Shown one piece after another: positions 9,741 to 18,723 of a DNA stretch of 64,000 bases. The position numbers were made by a program, and so were the translations under genes. Each line of letters begins with the position of its first letter. Position 1 is the first letter of the stretch. This DNA is from Nocardioides panzhihuensis (GTDB lineage: Bacteria > Actinomycetota > Actinomycetes > Propionibacteriales > Nocardioidaceae). The stretch covers positions 1,488,001 through 1,552,000 of the forward strand of contig NZ_JACBZR010000001.1 of assembly GCF_013408335.1 (NCBI RefSeq), given 5' to 3'. The notes beneath the pieces are model-generated. The model did no database searches and was not told the DNA's origin. It saw only the letters and a program-made list of their open reading frames with translations.

Positions 9741-10904
9741 GTGACACCGGACGGACTAGTCGAGGGGCAGGCGCGAATGCTGACGGATCTTGAGCTTTCG
9801 GTACGGGAAGTGACGCGCAGCTACGTCGAGCGCCAGATCTCGCCGAACATCCAACAGTGGGAGAACGAGGGCGTGGTCCCCGAGCAGGTGTGGCGAGAGC
9901 TCGGCGACCAAGGGTTCTTCGGGCTCGCCGTCGATGCGGAGTTCGGCGGAGCCGGTGCAAGCGTGACCGCGTGGGCTCTCATGATCGAGGAGCTCGCCAA
10001 GGGCGATTGCGCCATTGCCAACCAGGTCGGCGGGACGAACTTCCCGTTCGGGTCGAAGCTCTCCGAGCTCGGCACCCCATGGCAACAGCAGGAATTCCTC
10101 AAGCCAGCCGTGGCCGGCGACTACTACATCTCGTTGCTCCTCAGCGAAGCGCACGCAGGGTCTGACCTGTCTCAGATCCGCACGAAGGCTACGAAGCGTG
10201 ACGGAGGATGGGTCATCAACGGGGAGAAGAACTGGATCACGGGCGGCGCCACATCCGGCGCCGGCATCCTGCTCGCAACGACCGATCCGGATGCGGGAGC
10301 CCGCGGCCTCACGCTGTTCCTGGTCAGGCCAGACATGCCCGGTTACAACGTGGTGAGACGCGAACCGAAAATGGGCCACCGCGTCATCGACATCTGCCAG
10401 ATCTCCCTCGACGACCTCGAGCTCAGCGACGATCATGTGCTGGGCGAAGTGGGAATGGGATATCGCACCATCTTGGACGGGTTGGACACGAGCCGGATCG
10501 GCGTCGCGGCGCAAAGCGTGGGCGTCGCGCAGAAGGCCTTCGACCTGGCGCTCGAGTACGCCAAAGAGAGGGTCAGCTTCGGTCAGCCGATCTTCCAGCA
10601 CCAGGCGATCGGATTCAAGCTCGCTGAGATGGCGACCAGCATCGAAGTCGCCCGACAGATGTATCTGAGAGCGGCTGAGCTGAAGGAGTCTGGCGCGCAG
10701 TCGATGCGTGAGTCGGCCATGGCAAAGCTGTTCGCCTCTGAGATGGCGGAATCCGTCTGCAGCGCGGCGGTTCAGATCTTCGGCGGCGCGGGCTTCGCGG
10801 GAGGCGGACTGGTGGAGAAGCTCTATCGCGACCAGCGGATCCTGCAGATCTATGAGGGGACCAGCGAAGTCCTGAAGATGCTCATTCAACGGGACCTGGC
10901 ATGA
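9741..10904 (+). CDS. Acyl-CoA dehydrogenase
   Basis: A 387-residue flavoenzyme of the ACAD family that introduces an alpha,beta double bond into an acyl-CoA. Visible hallmarks are LSEAHAGSDLSQI and NGEKNWITGG around the flavin site, the arginine-containing YAKERVSFGQPI motif, FGGAGF, and YEGTSEVLKM at the C-terminus, where the Glu position is that of the catalytic base in short- and medium-chain enzymes. The GTG at 9741 has GGGAG upstream; the ATG at 9777, after GAGGGG, is an alternative that fits the family N-terminus. It is the first gene of an ATGA-coupled operon with the SDR, ligase and lactonase genes. Confidence 0.9.
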   Translation: MTPDGLVEGQARMLTDLELSVREVTRSYVERQISPNIQQWENEGVVPEQVWRELGDQGFFGLAVDAEFGGAGASVTAWALMIEELAKGDCAIANQVGGTNFPFGSKLSELGTPWQQQEFLKPAVAGDYYISLLLSEAHAGSDLSQIRTKATKRDGGWVINGEKNWITGGATSGAGILLATTDPDAGARGLTLFLVRPDMPGYNVVRREPKMGHRVIDICQISLDDLELSDDHVLGEVGMGYRTILDGLDTSRIGVAAQSVGVAQKAFDLALEYAKERVSFGQPIFQHQAIGFKLAEMATSIEVARQMYLRAAELKESGAQSMRESAMAKLFASEMAESVCSAAVQIFGGAGFAGGGLVEKLYRDQRILQIYEGTSEVLKMLIQRDLA

Positions 10905-11674
10905 ATCAACCAATGAGTGGCCAGGTTGCCCTCGTGACTGGCGGTGGGAACGGGATCGGTGCGGCGATCGCCAGACGACTCGCCGCCTCGGGCGCGTCGG
11001 TCGCCATCATGGATCGCGATGAGGCGCCGGCGCGGATCGTCGCGAGCGAACTGGACGCCTTCGGCGTGGCGACCACGGTCGTGGTGGCTGACATCAGCGA
11101 CAACGCTGCGGTGACCAGCGGGACAGCGAAGGTCGAGGCGGCCCTAGGGCCGATCGACATCCTGATCAACAACGCCGGATGGGACTCGCTTCGGCCGTTC
11201 CTCGACAACGACGAGGCGCACCGCGACCTCATCATCGACATCAATCTCAAAGGCATGATCAATGTGACACACGCCGTGCTCACCAGGATGGTCTCCCGCC
11301 GTCACGGACGCATCGTCACGATCTCGTCGGACGCCGGCCGCGTCGGATCGTCGGGGCAGGCGGTCTACTCGGCGTGCAAAGCGGGCACGATCGCGCTGAC
11401 GAAGTCGATCGCCCGAGAAGTTGCCAGGCATGGGATCACCCTGAACGTCGTGGCGCCGGGGCCCACCCGAACCAACATGATGGCGGAAGCCCTTGAAGGT
11501 GATGATGCGGCCGCGAAGCACATCCTCGAACGGATGACGAAGGCGGTGCCGATGCGGCGCATGGGTGAGCCGGAGGACGTTGCGGGAATCGCCGTCTTCC
11601 TCGCGTCGGACGAGGCATCCTTCATAACAGGCCAGGTCATCAGTGTGTCTGGCGGCCTCACGATGCACGGATAG
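10901..11674 (+). CDS. SDR family oxidoreductase (BadH-like hydroxyacyl-CoA dehydrogenase)
   Basis: A 257-residue classical short-chain dehydrogenase. The cofactor motif GGGNGIGAAIA, Asp at the end of the second strand (IMDRDE, favouring NAD), INNAGWD, the catalytic Ser in ISSDAG and the YSACK Tyr/Lys pair are all present. INNAGWD is typical of the 2-hydroxycyclohexanecarboxyl-CoA dehydrogenase (BadH) group. Its start overlaps the stop of the acyl-CoA dehydrogenase (ATGA). In this operon it probably interconverts a keto- and a hydroxyacyl-CoA, but the chain position acted on is not readable from the sequence. Confidence 0.85.
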   Translation: MNQPMSGQVALVTGGGNGIGAAIARRLAASGASVAIMDRDEAPARIVASELDAFGVATTVVVADISDNAAVTSGTAKVEAALGPIDILINNAGWDSLRPFLDNDEAHRDLIIDINLKGMINVTHAVLTRMVSRRHGRIVTISSDAGRVGSSGQAVYSACKAGTIALTKSIAREVARHGITLNVVAPGPTRTNMMAEALEGDDAAAKHILERMTKAVPMRRMGEPEDVAGIAVFLASDEASFITGQVISVSGGLTMHG

Positions 11675-11677
11675 GAC

Positions 11678-13183
11678 GTGGTGGACATGAACGTTGTCGA
11701 ATTCTTGGCAGACCTCGAGCGGAGTTCTGGCGAACGGCCGATCATCTACTTTCGCGACCACGGTGTCACGACGAACGCCTTCAGGACCCTCGTTTCGGAG
11801 GCGGCCGCATCGTTGGACGCGGCCGCGGTGGGCCTGGGCGATCGTGTGGCGCTGCTCTCCTCGAACCGTCCGGAGTGGCTGGCGACCTACTGCGCCACCC
11901 TGGCGCGCGGTGCGACGCTGGTCCCGCTCAACCCTGCCCTGTCGGCATCGGAGGTGGCTTACATCCTGGCCGACTGCGCACCCACGTTGGTCATCGTCGA
12001 CGACAAGAACGCGGCCCGGATCTCTCCTGACCTGACGGCCCCGATCAACGTCCTCGTCGATCCTGACGTGCAGGCGTGGGGCGTAGACGAGGCCGGCAGA
12101 TGGCCGCAGGTGGTCGACGTACCCGACAGGCACCCCGCGCTCATCCATTACACCTCGGGAACGACGGGGCACCCGAAGGGTGCGGTGCTGCCGCACGTCG
12201 GCGTTGCCGCGACTCTCAGTCGGACGACGACATGGGTCGGATCCACGGCTGACGACACCATCTTGATCAATGGATCGCTTGCCTTCATCATGCACTCCAC
12301 CATCGCCGCGATGGGGCACATCGCCATCGGCGCCACCGTGGTGCTTGAGGAGAGGTTCCACCCGGCCGAGGCGGTCGGTGCCATCGACCTCTACGACGTC
12401 ACGGTCATCATGTGGGTTCCGACGATGTACGTGATGGTCTGTGAATGGCTCGAGTCGCATCCGACCGAGACTGCCGGTTCGATGGAAAGTCTGCGCGCCT
12501 GTGTCTCCTCGGCGGCGAGCTTGCCGTGGAGCCTGGTGGAGCGGATGCGCGCTTTGACGGGCAAGACTCCTCACAACGCCTGGGGAATGACCGAGGGCAC
12601 TCCGTTGACCGGATTTCCCCCGGGGGCAACACCCGTCCTCGACTCGATAGGCCCAGCGATCGGGGACAGCGAGCTTCGCGTTCTTGGCGCTGATGGAGAA
12701 GAGCTGGGTGCCGGCGAGGTGGGCGAGATCGTCTTCCGGAGTCCGAGCAACATGATCGAGTACTACAACAGGCCCGAGGCCACGGCGAAGACCATCATCG
12801 ATGGCTGGGTCCACTCCGGCGACCTCGGTTACCGCGACGAAGCCGAAAACTTCTACATCTCCGGGCGGATCAGCGACACGATCATCCGTGGCGGCGCAAA
12901 CATCTATCCCGCTGAGGTGGAGTCGGTTCTCACCGAGCACGAATCGGTTGCCGAAGCTGCTGTTGTCGGAGTCGCCGATGAGCGGTTCGGAGAGCTTCCG
13001 GTGGCATTCGTCGTCCCTCGAAGCGGAGTGTCGGTGGACGACGATGCGCTGAGGAGATTCTGCGCGTCCAGACTAGCCCCCTACAAGGTCCCGGTATGGA
13101 TCGCGAGTGTTCACGATCTTCCCCGAGGTCCCACGGGGAAGACCTTGAAGCGTGTCCTGCGTGAGCAGGCCGCCTCGTCATGA
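11678..13183 (+). CDS. Acyl-CoA synthetase (AMP-forming)
   Basis: A 501-residue ANL-superfamily ligase that activates a carboxylic acid to its CoA thioester. The phosphate-binding loop HYTSGTTGHPKGAV, the GMTEGTPLTG segment, SGDLGYRDEAENFYISGR and the C-terminal PTGKTLKR with the adenylation lysine are all intact. GTG at 11678 (or GTG 11681 or ATG 11687) follows the SDR stop by three bases, and its own stop overlaps the next ATG. Length and motifs fit medium-chain or unusual-acid ligases. The operon suggests a hydroxy- or cyclic acid as substrate. Confidence 0.9.
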   Translation: MVDMNVVEFLADLERSSGERPIIYFRDHGVTTNAFRTLVSEAAASLDAAAVGLGDRVALLSSNRPEWLATYCATLARGATLVPLNPALSASEVAYILADCAPTLVIVDDKNAARISPDLTAPINVLVDPDVQAWGVDEAGRWPQVVDVPDRHPALIHYTSGTTGHPKGAVLPHVGVAATLSRTTTWVGSTADDTILINGSLAFIMHSTIAAMGHIAIGATVVLEERFHPAEAVGAIDLYDVTVIMWVPTMYVMVCEWLESHPTETAGSMESLRACVSSAASLPWSLVERMRALTGKTPHNAWGMTEGTPLTGFPPGATPVLDSIGPAIGDSELRVLGADGEELGAGEVGEIVFRSPSNMIEYYNRPEATAKTIIDGWVHSGDLGYRDEAENFYISGRISDTIIRGGANIYPAEVESVLTEHESVAEAAVVGVADERFGELPVAFVVPRSGVSVDDDALRRFCASRLAPYKVPVWIASVHDLPRGPTGKTLKRVLREQAASS

Positions 13184-14085
13184 ACTTTGATCCGAACGTC
13201 GAAAGGGACGGAATGACTACGTATCGTGCAGAGCGAGTCTCGACTGGGCATGGCCTCCTCGAGGGCCCCGTCTGGACTCAGGAGGGACTGCTGGTCGCTG
13301 ATGCCACGGCCGGAGGTGTCAGTCTCATCAGGGGCTCCGGAGTGATGGAGACGGTAATCGAGCACCGTCGGGGCATCGGCGGTATGGCGATCCACAGCGA
13401 CGGGGGACTGGTGATCAGCGGCCGGAATGTGGCGGTCAAAGGCTTGGTCGGAAGCGATGACACGGCGACCCACGTGCTGAAGGAGAACGATCCGACCAAC
13501 GGGATCGTCGGCTACAACGACCTGACGGTCGACGCCCACGGCCGCCTCTATGTCGGCTCGCTCGCCTTTGTCGCTTCCGAGTCACGCGATGTCGACAAGC
13601 CGGGCCAGCTCTTCTGTATCGACCTCGATGGTTCGGCGAGAGTGGTGGCCGATGACGTTCTCCTGACCAATGGGCTGGGGTTCTCGCCGGACGGCTCACT
13701 TCTTTACCACGCAGACACGCTGCGATCGACAGTTTTCGTCTATGACGTCAGAGACGATGGCAGTCTCGGCCCCAAGCGGCCGTTTGTGCAGACGAGCGAC
13801 GACGGCCATCCCGATGGCCTGGCCGTGGACGTCGCCGGCAACGTCTTGGTGGCGCTTCCCCACACCGGTCTGGTCGGTTGTTTCGACGCGTCGGGCTATC
13901 GCACGGCTTCGATTCAGATCGACGTTCCGATGGTCACGAGCCTCACCTTTGGTGGTGACGACATGCGCGACCTGTATATCGTCTCAGGCTCCGAGGGTCT
14001 CGACACCGACCGCGGAGCGGGAGTGTTCAAGGCGCGCGTCGAGACGCCCGGGCTGGCGATTCCCCCGTGTCAGGTCGCGGTGTGA
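13180..14085 (+). CDS. SMP-30/gluconolactonase-family lactonase
   Basis: A 301-residue six-bladed beta-propeller of the SMP-30/LRE family. The metal-site residues are visible in LLEGPVWT (Glu), YNDLTVD (Asn), LTNGLGFSPD (Asn) and GHPDGLAVD (Asp). Members hydrolyse lactones of sugars or other hydroxy acids in a metal-dependent way. The ATG overlaps the ligase stop, so it belongs to the same operon. A lactonase beside an acid:CoA ligase suggests that the pathway opens a lactone and then activates the resulting hydroxy acid. An internal ATG at 13213 is an alternative start. Confidence 0.85.
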   Translation: MNFDPNVERDGMTTYRAERVSTGHGLLEGPVWTQEGLLVADATAGGVSLIRGSGVMETVIEHRRGIGGMAIHSDGGLVISGRNVAVKGLVGSDDTATHVLKENDPTNGIVGYNDLTVDAHGRLYVGSLAFVASESRDVDKPGQLFCIDLDGSARVVADDVLLTNGLGFSPDGSLLYHADTLRSTVFVYDVRDDGSLGPKRPFVQTSDDGHPDGLAVDVAGNVLVALPHTGLVGCFDASGYRTASIQIDVPMVTSLTFGGDDMRDLYIVSGSEGLDTDRGAGVFKARVETPGLAIPPCQVAV

Positions 14086-14121
14086 GCGGGCTCAGCACGC
14101 GATGGATCTGGGTGGCGGCCG

Positions 14122-15234
14122 ATGAACGCTCTTGAAGCCGGTGCAAAAGGATCTGCCGCAGATCGTCAGAGGATCAACTCCGGAGTCACGGGTGTACGTG
14201 AGCAGCATCGGTTCGACGAAGCGCGGCTGGCTCATTGGCTTCGTTCGACGGTGGCGGGGTTCGAGGGCCCCTTGCGGGTGGCTCAGTTCCGCGGTGGTCA
14301 GTCGAACCCCACATATCGGCTGACCACTCCCGGCGCTGACTACGTCCTTCGCCGTAAGCCTCCCGGCCAGTTGGTGCCTGGTGCCCACGCTGTCGATCGG
14401 GAAGCCCGCGTCATGTCGGCGTTGCACACCGTGGGGATCCCCGTCCCGAAGGTGATCGCCGAGTGCGGCGACGGCTCTGTCATCGGCACTCCGTTTTACC
14501 TGATGGAGCTTGTGAGCGGACGGATTTTCTGGGACAGCAGAATGCCCGGCGTACCCGCTGGCGACCGCACGAAGATGTTTGATGACATGAATCGAGTCGT
14601 GGCCGCGTTGCATGCGGTGGATCCCGATGCAGTCGGGCTGGGTGACTTCGGACGCAGAGATGGCTACGTGCGACGTCAGCTGGAGCGATGGTCACGGCAG
14701 TACGACTCGGCCCGGGGCGACGGAGATCGCGACTCGGATGTCGACTGGCTGCGGGACTGGATCCGAGAGAGGGTGCCAGTTGACGCGGGCGTCTCGGTGA
14801 CGCATGGCGACATCAAGTGTGACAACCTCATCTTCCATCCCACCGAACCCCGTGTGATCGCCATCCTCGACTGGGAGCTCGCCACCTTGGGTGACCCGCT
14901 CGCCGACTTCGCGTACAACGCCCTGATGTACCACCTTCCGCGTACCATCGCGGGCGGCTTGGGAGACCTTTCGGCCGAGGAGCTCATCGATCTCGGGATC
15001 CCCTCTGAGACCGAGTACGAGACCAGCTACCGCGAGCGGGCCGGACGCGTCGACACGACGGGTCTCGACGTCTACCTCGTCTTCAACACCTTTCGGCTCT
15101 ACGCGATCATGCACGGCATTCGAGCGAGAGTGCAGCAAGGCACCGCGGCATCAGCCCACGCGGGCGACATGATCGCTGCCATGCCCCGCCTGGTCGAGAT
15201 CGGACGGCGTCTAGCAGAGCGATGCCCCGCGTGA
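14122..15234 (+). CDS. APH-family phosphotransferase (ACAD10/11 kinase-domain type)
   Basis: A 370-residue kinase-fold protein of the aminoglycoside-phosphotransferase superfamily. The nucleotide-binding N-lobe has FRGGQSNPTYRL and YVLRRKPPGQLVPGAHAVDRE. The catalytic loop is HGDIKCDN with Asp230, and the metal-binding Asp250 is in DWELATLGDPLADFAYN. The PPG-LLPxAH-DRE pattern is that of the group fused to acyl-CoA dehydrogenase in ACAD10/11 and of LvaA in levulinate catabolism, not of drug-resistance kinases. Expected role: phosphorylation of a 4-hydroxyacyl-CoA. It follows the lactonase by 36 bases; an ACAD10/11-type dehydrogenase lies 2.1 kb downstream. Confidence 0.85.
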   Translation: MNALEAGAKGSAADRQRINSGVTGVREQHRFDEARLAHWLRSTVAGFEGPLRVAQFRGGQSNPTYRLTTPGADYVLRRKPPGQLVPGAHAVDREARVMSALHTVGIPVPKVIAECGDGSVIGTPFYLMELVSGRIFWDSRMPGVPAGDRTKMFDDMNRVVAALHAVDPDAVGLGDFGRRDGYVRRQLERWSRQYDSARGDGDRDSDVDWLRDWIRERVPVDAGVSVTHGDIKCDNLIFHPTEPRVIAILDWELATLGDPLADFAYNALMYHLPRTIAGGLGDLSAEELIDLGIPSETEYETSYRERAGRVDTTGLDVYLVFNTFRLYAIMHGIRARVQQGTAASAHAGDMIAAMPRLVEIGRRLAERCPA

Positions 15235-15251
15235 CCGCGCGCGGCTGATCC

Positions 15252-15286
15252 GACGGCATGTCCCCGCGACGCGGGGACATGCCGTC
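15252..15286. terminator. Perfect bidirectional hairpin between convergent genes
   Basis: GACGGCATGTCCCCGC (15252-15267) and GCGGGGACATGCCGTC (15271-15286) form a perfect 16-bp stem with a three-base loop. It lies 17 bases after the kinase stop and 4 bases after the stop of the convergent crotonase gene, so it can terminate both transcripts. Confidence 0.85.
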
Positions 15287-15290
15287 ACTG

Positions 15291-16094
15291 TCACTCGAGC
15301 CATCGACTCGTGAATGTCGGCGGACGCCTGTCCTCGAACGCTTCGACGCCTTCCTGGAGGTCGGCGCCCGAGAAGGAATCGACGCGCAGCTGCTCGAGTG
15401 CGGCCGTCTCGACGGGGCGATCGAGTGCCTGGGCGATGACCAGCTTCGTCAACCGGATCGCGTACTGCGACTGGTGCGCCAGCCGTCCACAGTAGTCCTC
15501 GATCGCTTGGTCGAGCTCGGCTGCCGGCACCGCCGAGTCGACGAGGCCGAGCCGAAGTGCGGTGGGACCGTCGATCCGGCGGGCCGTGAACAACAGGTCT
15601 CGGGCCGCGCTGACCCCGACGAGCTCGATCAGACGGCGGGTCGAGTTGAGGCTGTAGGCGACGCCCAGGCTCGTGGGCGGCGTCGCCAGGGTCGACGACG
15701 TGGAGGCGAAGCGGAGATCGCAAGCCATCGCGATCTCCAGCCCACCGCCGATGCAGTAGCCGCTGATGCGCGCAATGGTCACGCGCCGACAGTTTGCGAT
15801 GCTTCGCTCTGCGGAGCCGATCGCATCCAGGTGCTCACGGCCGGCACGCGGATCGCAAAGACTGGCACGCAGATCGGAGATGTCCGCGCCGGCAGCGAAC
15901 GCAGTATCTCCAGCACCGCGAATGACGACCGCAACAACGTCAGGGTGTGACTCGACCCGAGCAATCAGCTCCGGGATCGACCGCCACATATCGAGCGACA
16001 GCGCATTTCGGGCGCTCTGTCGGTCAATGGTCAAGACAGCAATGTTGCCCTCGAACGACAGGCGGATTCGCCCCGCGGTCGGCTCGGAGCTCAT
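15291..16094 (-). CDS. Enoyl-CoA hydratase/isomerase family protein
   Basis: A 267-residue crotonase. The segments FAAGADISDL and GYCIGGGLEIAMACDLRFAS form the CoA/oxyanion site, with a Glu in GGGLEIAMACD at the position of the first hydratase glutamate. The second glutamate position is less clear (TPPTSLGVAYSLNS), so true hydration is not certain. It is translationally coupled to the upstream CaiB/BaiF gene (ATGA). It probably hydrates or isomerises an enoyl-CoA made by one of the flanking acyl-CoA dehydrogenases. Confidence 0.85.
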   Translation of the reverse strand: MSSEPTAGRIRLSFEGNIAVLTIDRQSARNALSLDMWRSIPELIARVESHPDVVAVVIRGAGDTAFAAGADISDLRASLCDPRAGREHLDAIGSAERSIANCRRVTIARISGYCIGGGLEIAMACDLRFASTSSTLATPPTSLGVAYSLNSTRRLIELVGVSAARDLLFTARRIDGPTALRLGLVDSAVPAAELDQAIEDYCGRLAHQSQYAIRLTKLVIAQALDRPVETAALEQLRVDSFSGADLQEGVEAFEDRRPPTFTSRWLE

Positions 16095-17245
16095 CGTGAG
16101 CCACCGTCCCCGGCCGGGTTCTCCCCGCCATCGTCTCCGCGGATGAATCGTGGCTCGGACCCTCCGAGATCAGGTGCCAATCGCTCGTCGGTTCGTCTGA
16201 ACGTGCGGTGGACAGGACTGGGTATCGCCGCGAACCTCCGGCCGGCAGCGCTCGCGGTTTCCTCGAAAGTCCTGCGGACCGCCCAGTGGGGGTGGGAGAA
16301 CGCTTCTTCAGGAGTCGTCATGACCGACACGCACGTATCGACGTCGTGGAGCAGGGATCGCCAATGCTCACCGATGTGCTGCGAGAAGAGGTCAGCGAGG
16401 TGAGCCCGGACCAGCCCTGCGTCGGCACTCTCCAGCCGGAGCTGTGCCGGGACAGACAGGATGTCGCAGAGCCGCAGCCAGAAGCGGTCCTCGAGGGCAG
16501 CGACGGCAACCACGGCTCCGTCTGCCGCGGCGTAGAGCGCGTAGCGTGGCGAACCCCCTGCCGGATGCACCGTCCCCGGCTGGCCTGAGCTACCGGAAAG
16601 GTCTACCTGAGCTCGGATCCACCAGTGCCACAGAAACAGGTTCTCGGTCATCGCGATATCCAGGTGTGCTCCACACCCGGTCGACTCCACAGCACGAAGC
16701 GCGAGAAGGATGTTCACGAGCGCTGGGTACGTGCCCCCGCCGATGTCCGCGATGAACGTCGGCGGCAGGTGCGGGGCCCCGTCCGAATCCGCACGTCGCG
16801 CCGATGCCAGCAGACCTGCGTCGACGAGGTAGTTGAGATCATGCCCGGCTTTCGTCGCCAATGGCCCGCTCTGGCCGTACCCGGTGATCGAGCAGTACAC
16901 GAGGCGCTTGTTCAACGATCGGGCCCGCTCGTAACCGAGCCCCAAGCGCTCCATCACGCCGGGTCGGAACTGCTCGATGAGCACGTCCGCCTCAGCGATC
17001 ATCGGCTCGAGTACAGCCGTTGCTGTCGGGTCCTTCAGGTCGACCACGATGCTGCGCTTGCCACGGTTCAGATTCGCGAAATCGGCTGGAGCAAGAGAGC
17101 GCATGTCATCCCCTGTCCCTGGACGCTCGACCTTCACCACGTCCGCGCCGGCGTCGGCGAGGATCAGGCTCGCTAGTGGCCCCGGCACGAGGCTCGAGAA
17201 GTCAAGTACTCGGACACCGGTGAGGGGTAGGGGTGGCGACACCAT
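16091..17245 (-). CDS. CaiB/BaiF CoA-transferase family protein (alpha-methylacyl-CoA racemase-like)
   Basis: A 384-residue class III CoA-transferase-fold protein. The N-terminus ([46 protein letters not shown]) and the active-site segment [13 protein letters not shown] are characteristic. The His-Asp pair in GHDxNY is that of alpha-methylacyl-CoA racemases, which epimerise the 2-methyl group of branched acyl-CoAs; a true CoA transferase would also use the Asp, so both remain possible. It is divergent from the ACAD10/11-type dehydrogenase and coupled to the hydratase. Confidence 0.85.
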   Translation of the reverse strand: MVSPPLPLTGVRVLDFSSLVPGPLASLILADAGADVVKVERPGTGDDMRSLAPADFANLNRGKRSIVVDLKDPTATAVLEPMIAEADVLIEQFRPGVMERLGLGYERARSLNKRLVYCSITGYGQSGPLATKAGHDLNYLVDAGLLASARRADSDGAPHLPPTFIADIGGGTYPALVNILLALRAVESTGCGAHLDIAMTENLFLWHWWIRAQVDLSGSSGQPGTVHPAGGSPRYALYAAADGAVVAVAALEDRFWLRLCDILSVPAQLRLESADAGLVRAHLADLFSQHIGEHWRSLLHDVDTCVSVMTTPEEAFSHPHWAVRRTFEETASAAGRRFAAIPSPVHRTFRRTDERLAPDLGGSEPRFIRGDDGGENPAGDGGSR

Positions 17246-17341
17246 TGGCGGGCTCCTGTTCGTTTAAAACATGAAGGAATGACTCATGAGTATAGGATTT
17301 GGGGTAGTGTGGATCCAAGACCCCGAGCTGAGGAGACCCCG
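17246..17341. promoter_or_regulatory. Divergent promoter region with a 10-bp palindrome
   Basis: Between the CaiB-type gene and the ACAD10/11-type gene lies ACTCATGAGT (17282-17291), a perfect palindrome directly beside TATAGG on the plus strand (TATACT on the minus strand). It is a plausible operator for a repressor such as the TetR protein encoded at 19772. The evidence is sequence symmetry only. Confidence 0.35.
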
Positions 17342-18721
17342 TTGACTACCCCCGAGACGTCGCCAGATCGTTCGGTTGATTCAGACGTCGATCTACGGCA
17401 GACCGCTCGCAGTCGAGAGCTCCAGCGGCACCTGAACGAGTTCATGGACGAGCACGTCTATCCTGCTGAGCGCACAGTGCACCAAGAGATCGAGCGGTTG
17501 GGGCCCTGGTCGGTATACCCGACGATCATCGAGCTGCGCAGCAAGGCCAAGAAGGCTGGACTGTGGAACCTTTTCCTGCCGGCGGGCCCTGAGACCGACG
17601 GGTTGACGAACATGGAGTACGCCCCGCTGGCGGAGGTGATGGGGCGGGTGCTGTTCGGGGCCGAGGTGTTCAACTGCTCGGCTCCGGACTCCGGCAACAT
17701 GGAGGTGCTGCACCAGTACGGGACACCCGAGCAGAAGGCGCGGTGGCTGTCGCCGCTGTTGGAGGGAACGACCCGCTCAGCCTTCGCCATGACCGAGCCC
17801 GATGTGCCCTCCTCGGACGCGACCGCGATCTCTTGCTCCATCGTTCGCGACGGTGATGAGTACGTGATCAATGGGCGCAAGTGGTTCACAAGCGGCGCAA
17901 CCCATCCGCATTGCGACGTCATCATCTTGATGGGGAGAACGGATCCCGATGCCGATCGCCACCGGCAGCAGAGCATGGTGCTCGTACCGCGCGATGCGGC
18001 GGGCGTTCACGTCGCTCGGACTCTGCCGGTGCTGGGCTCGTATCTCGATCGGGCGTGTGAGGTCTGGTTCGATGACGTCCGCGTTCCAGTCGCGAACATG
18101 TTGCTGGGCGAAGGGCGCGGGTTCGAGATCGCACAGGGCCGCCTTGGGCCGGGCCGCATGCACCACTGCATGCGGTTGATCGGCCTCAGTGAACGAGTCC
18201 TCGAACGCATGTGCCGCCGAGTTGAGGGAAGAACGACATTCGGGCGCGCCGTCTCGACGCAGTCCGTGACCCTGGAGAGGATCGCCGAGGCCAGGATTCG
18301 TATCGAGCAGGCCCGGTTGTTGACCATGAAGGCGTCCTGGATGATGGACACCGTTGGCAACTCCGCCGCGAGGCAGGAGATCGCGATGATCAAGGTTGCG
18401 GCGCCTGCGGTGGCGCAACAGGTTGTCGACTGGGCGATTCAGGCATTCGGCGGAGCAGGTACGACCAACGACTTCCTCCTGAGTCCGATGTATGCCAACG
18501 CGCGGGCGATGAGACTGCTGGACGGTCCAGACGAAGTGCATCGGAATCAGATCGGACGTATCGAGCTCGACCGGCAACGCGCGAAGGTCGGCACACATGC
18601 GTCGGCCGATGTGCTCGATCGCGACGAGGCGATCGCGATGTCTGAGAGTGGGTTGTGGCCCCGACCTGCTGACTGGCCAGCTGAGCCCCAGGATCTGGTC
18701 GCGGCGGAGAAGGGGCGCTGA
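17342..18721 (+). CDS. Acyl-CoA dehydrogenase, ACAD10/ACAD11 type
   Basis: A 459-residue member of the ACAD10/11 branch of acyl-CoA dehydrogenases. The longer size, the [15 protein letters not shown] and [10 protein letters not shown] flavin-site segments, [17 protein letters not shown], and the C-terminal [15 protein letters not shown] in place of YEGTSE are features of that branch. Human ACAD11 carries an APH kinase fused to such a dehydrogenase; here the two are separate genes. The branch is associated with turning phosphorylated 4-hydroxyacyl-CoA into an enoyl-CoA. TTG at 17342 is chosen because GAGGAG lies eight bases before it; an ATG 57 bases upstream has no such site. Confidence 0.87.
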   Translation: MTTPETSPDRSVDSDVDLRQTARSRELQRHLNEFMDEHVYPAERTVHQEIERLGPWSVYPTIIELRSKAKKAGLWNLFLPAGPETDGLTNMEYAPLAEVMGRVLFGAEVFNCSAPDSGNMEVLHQYGTPEQKARWLSPLLEGTTRSAFAMTEPDVPSSDATAISCSIVRDGDEYVINGRKWFTSGATHPHCDVIILMGRTDPDADRHRQQSMVLVPRDAAGVHVARTLPVLGSYLDRACEVWFDDVRVPVANMLLGEGRGFEIAQGRLGPGRMHHCMRLIGLSERVLERMCRRVEGRTTFGRAVSTQSVTLERIAEARIRIEQARLLTMKASWMMDTVGNSAARQEIAMIKVAAPAVAQQVVDWAIQAFGGAGTTNDFLLSPMYANARAMRLLDGPDEVHRNQIGRIELDRQRAKVGTHASADVLDRDEAIAMSESGLWPRPADWPAEPQDLVAAEKGR

Positions 18722-18723
18722 GC

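Noticed and set aside
11144..12940. 598-codon open frame antisense to the SDR and acyl-CoA ligase genes
   Set aside because: The opposite strand encodes intact SDR and ligase motifs in coupled frames; the antisense product is Arg/His/Asp-rich without any domain and is a by-product of GC-rich codon use.
14122..15234. Aminoglycoside resistance gene
   Set aside because: The APH fold is present, but the PPG-x-LVPGAH-x-DRE pattern and the acyl-CoA context place it with the acyl-CoA-linked kinases, not with drug-modifying enzymes.
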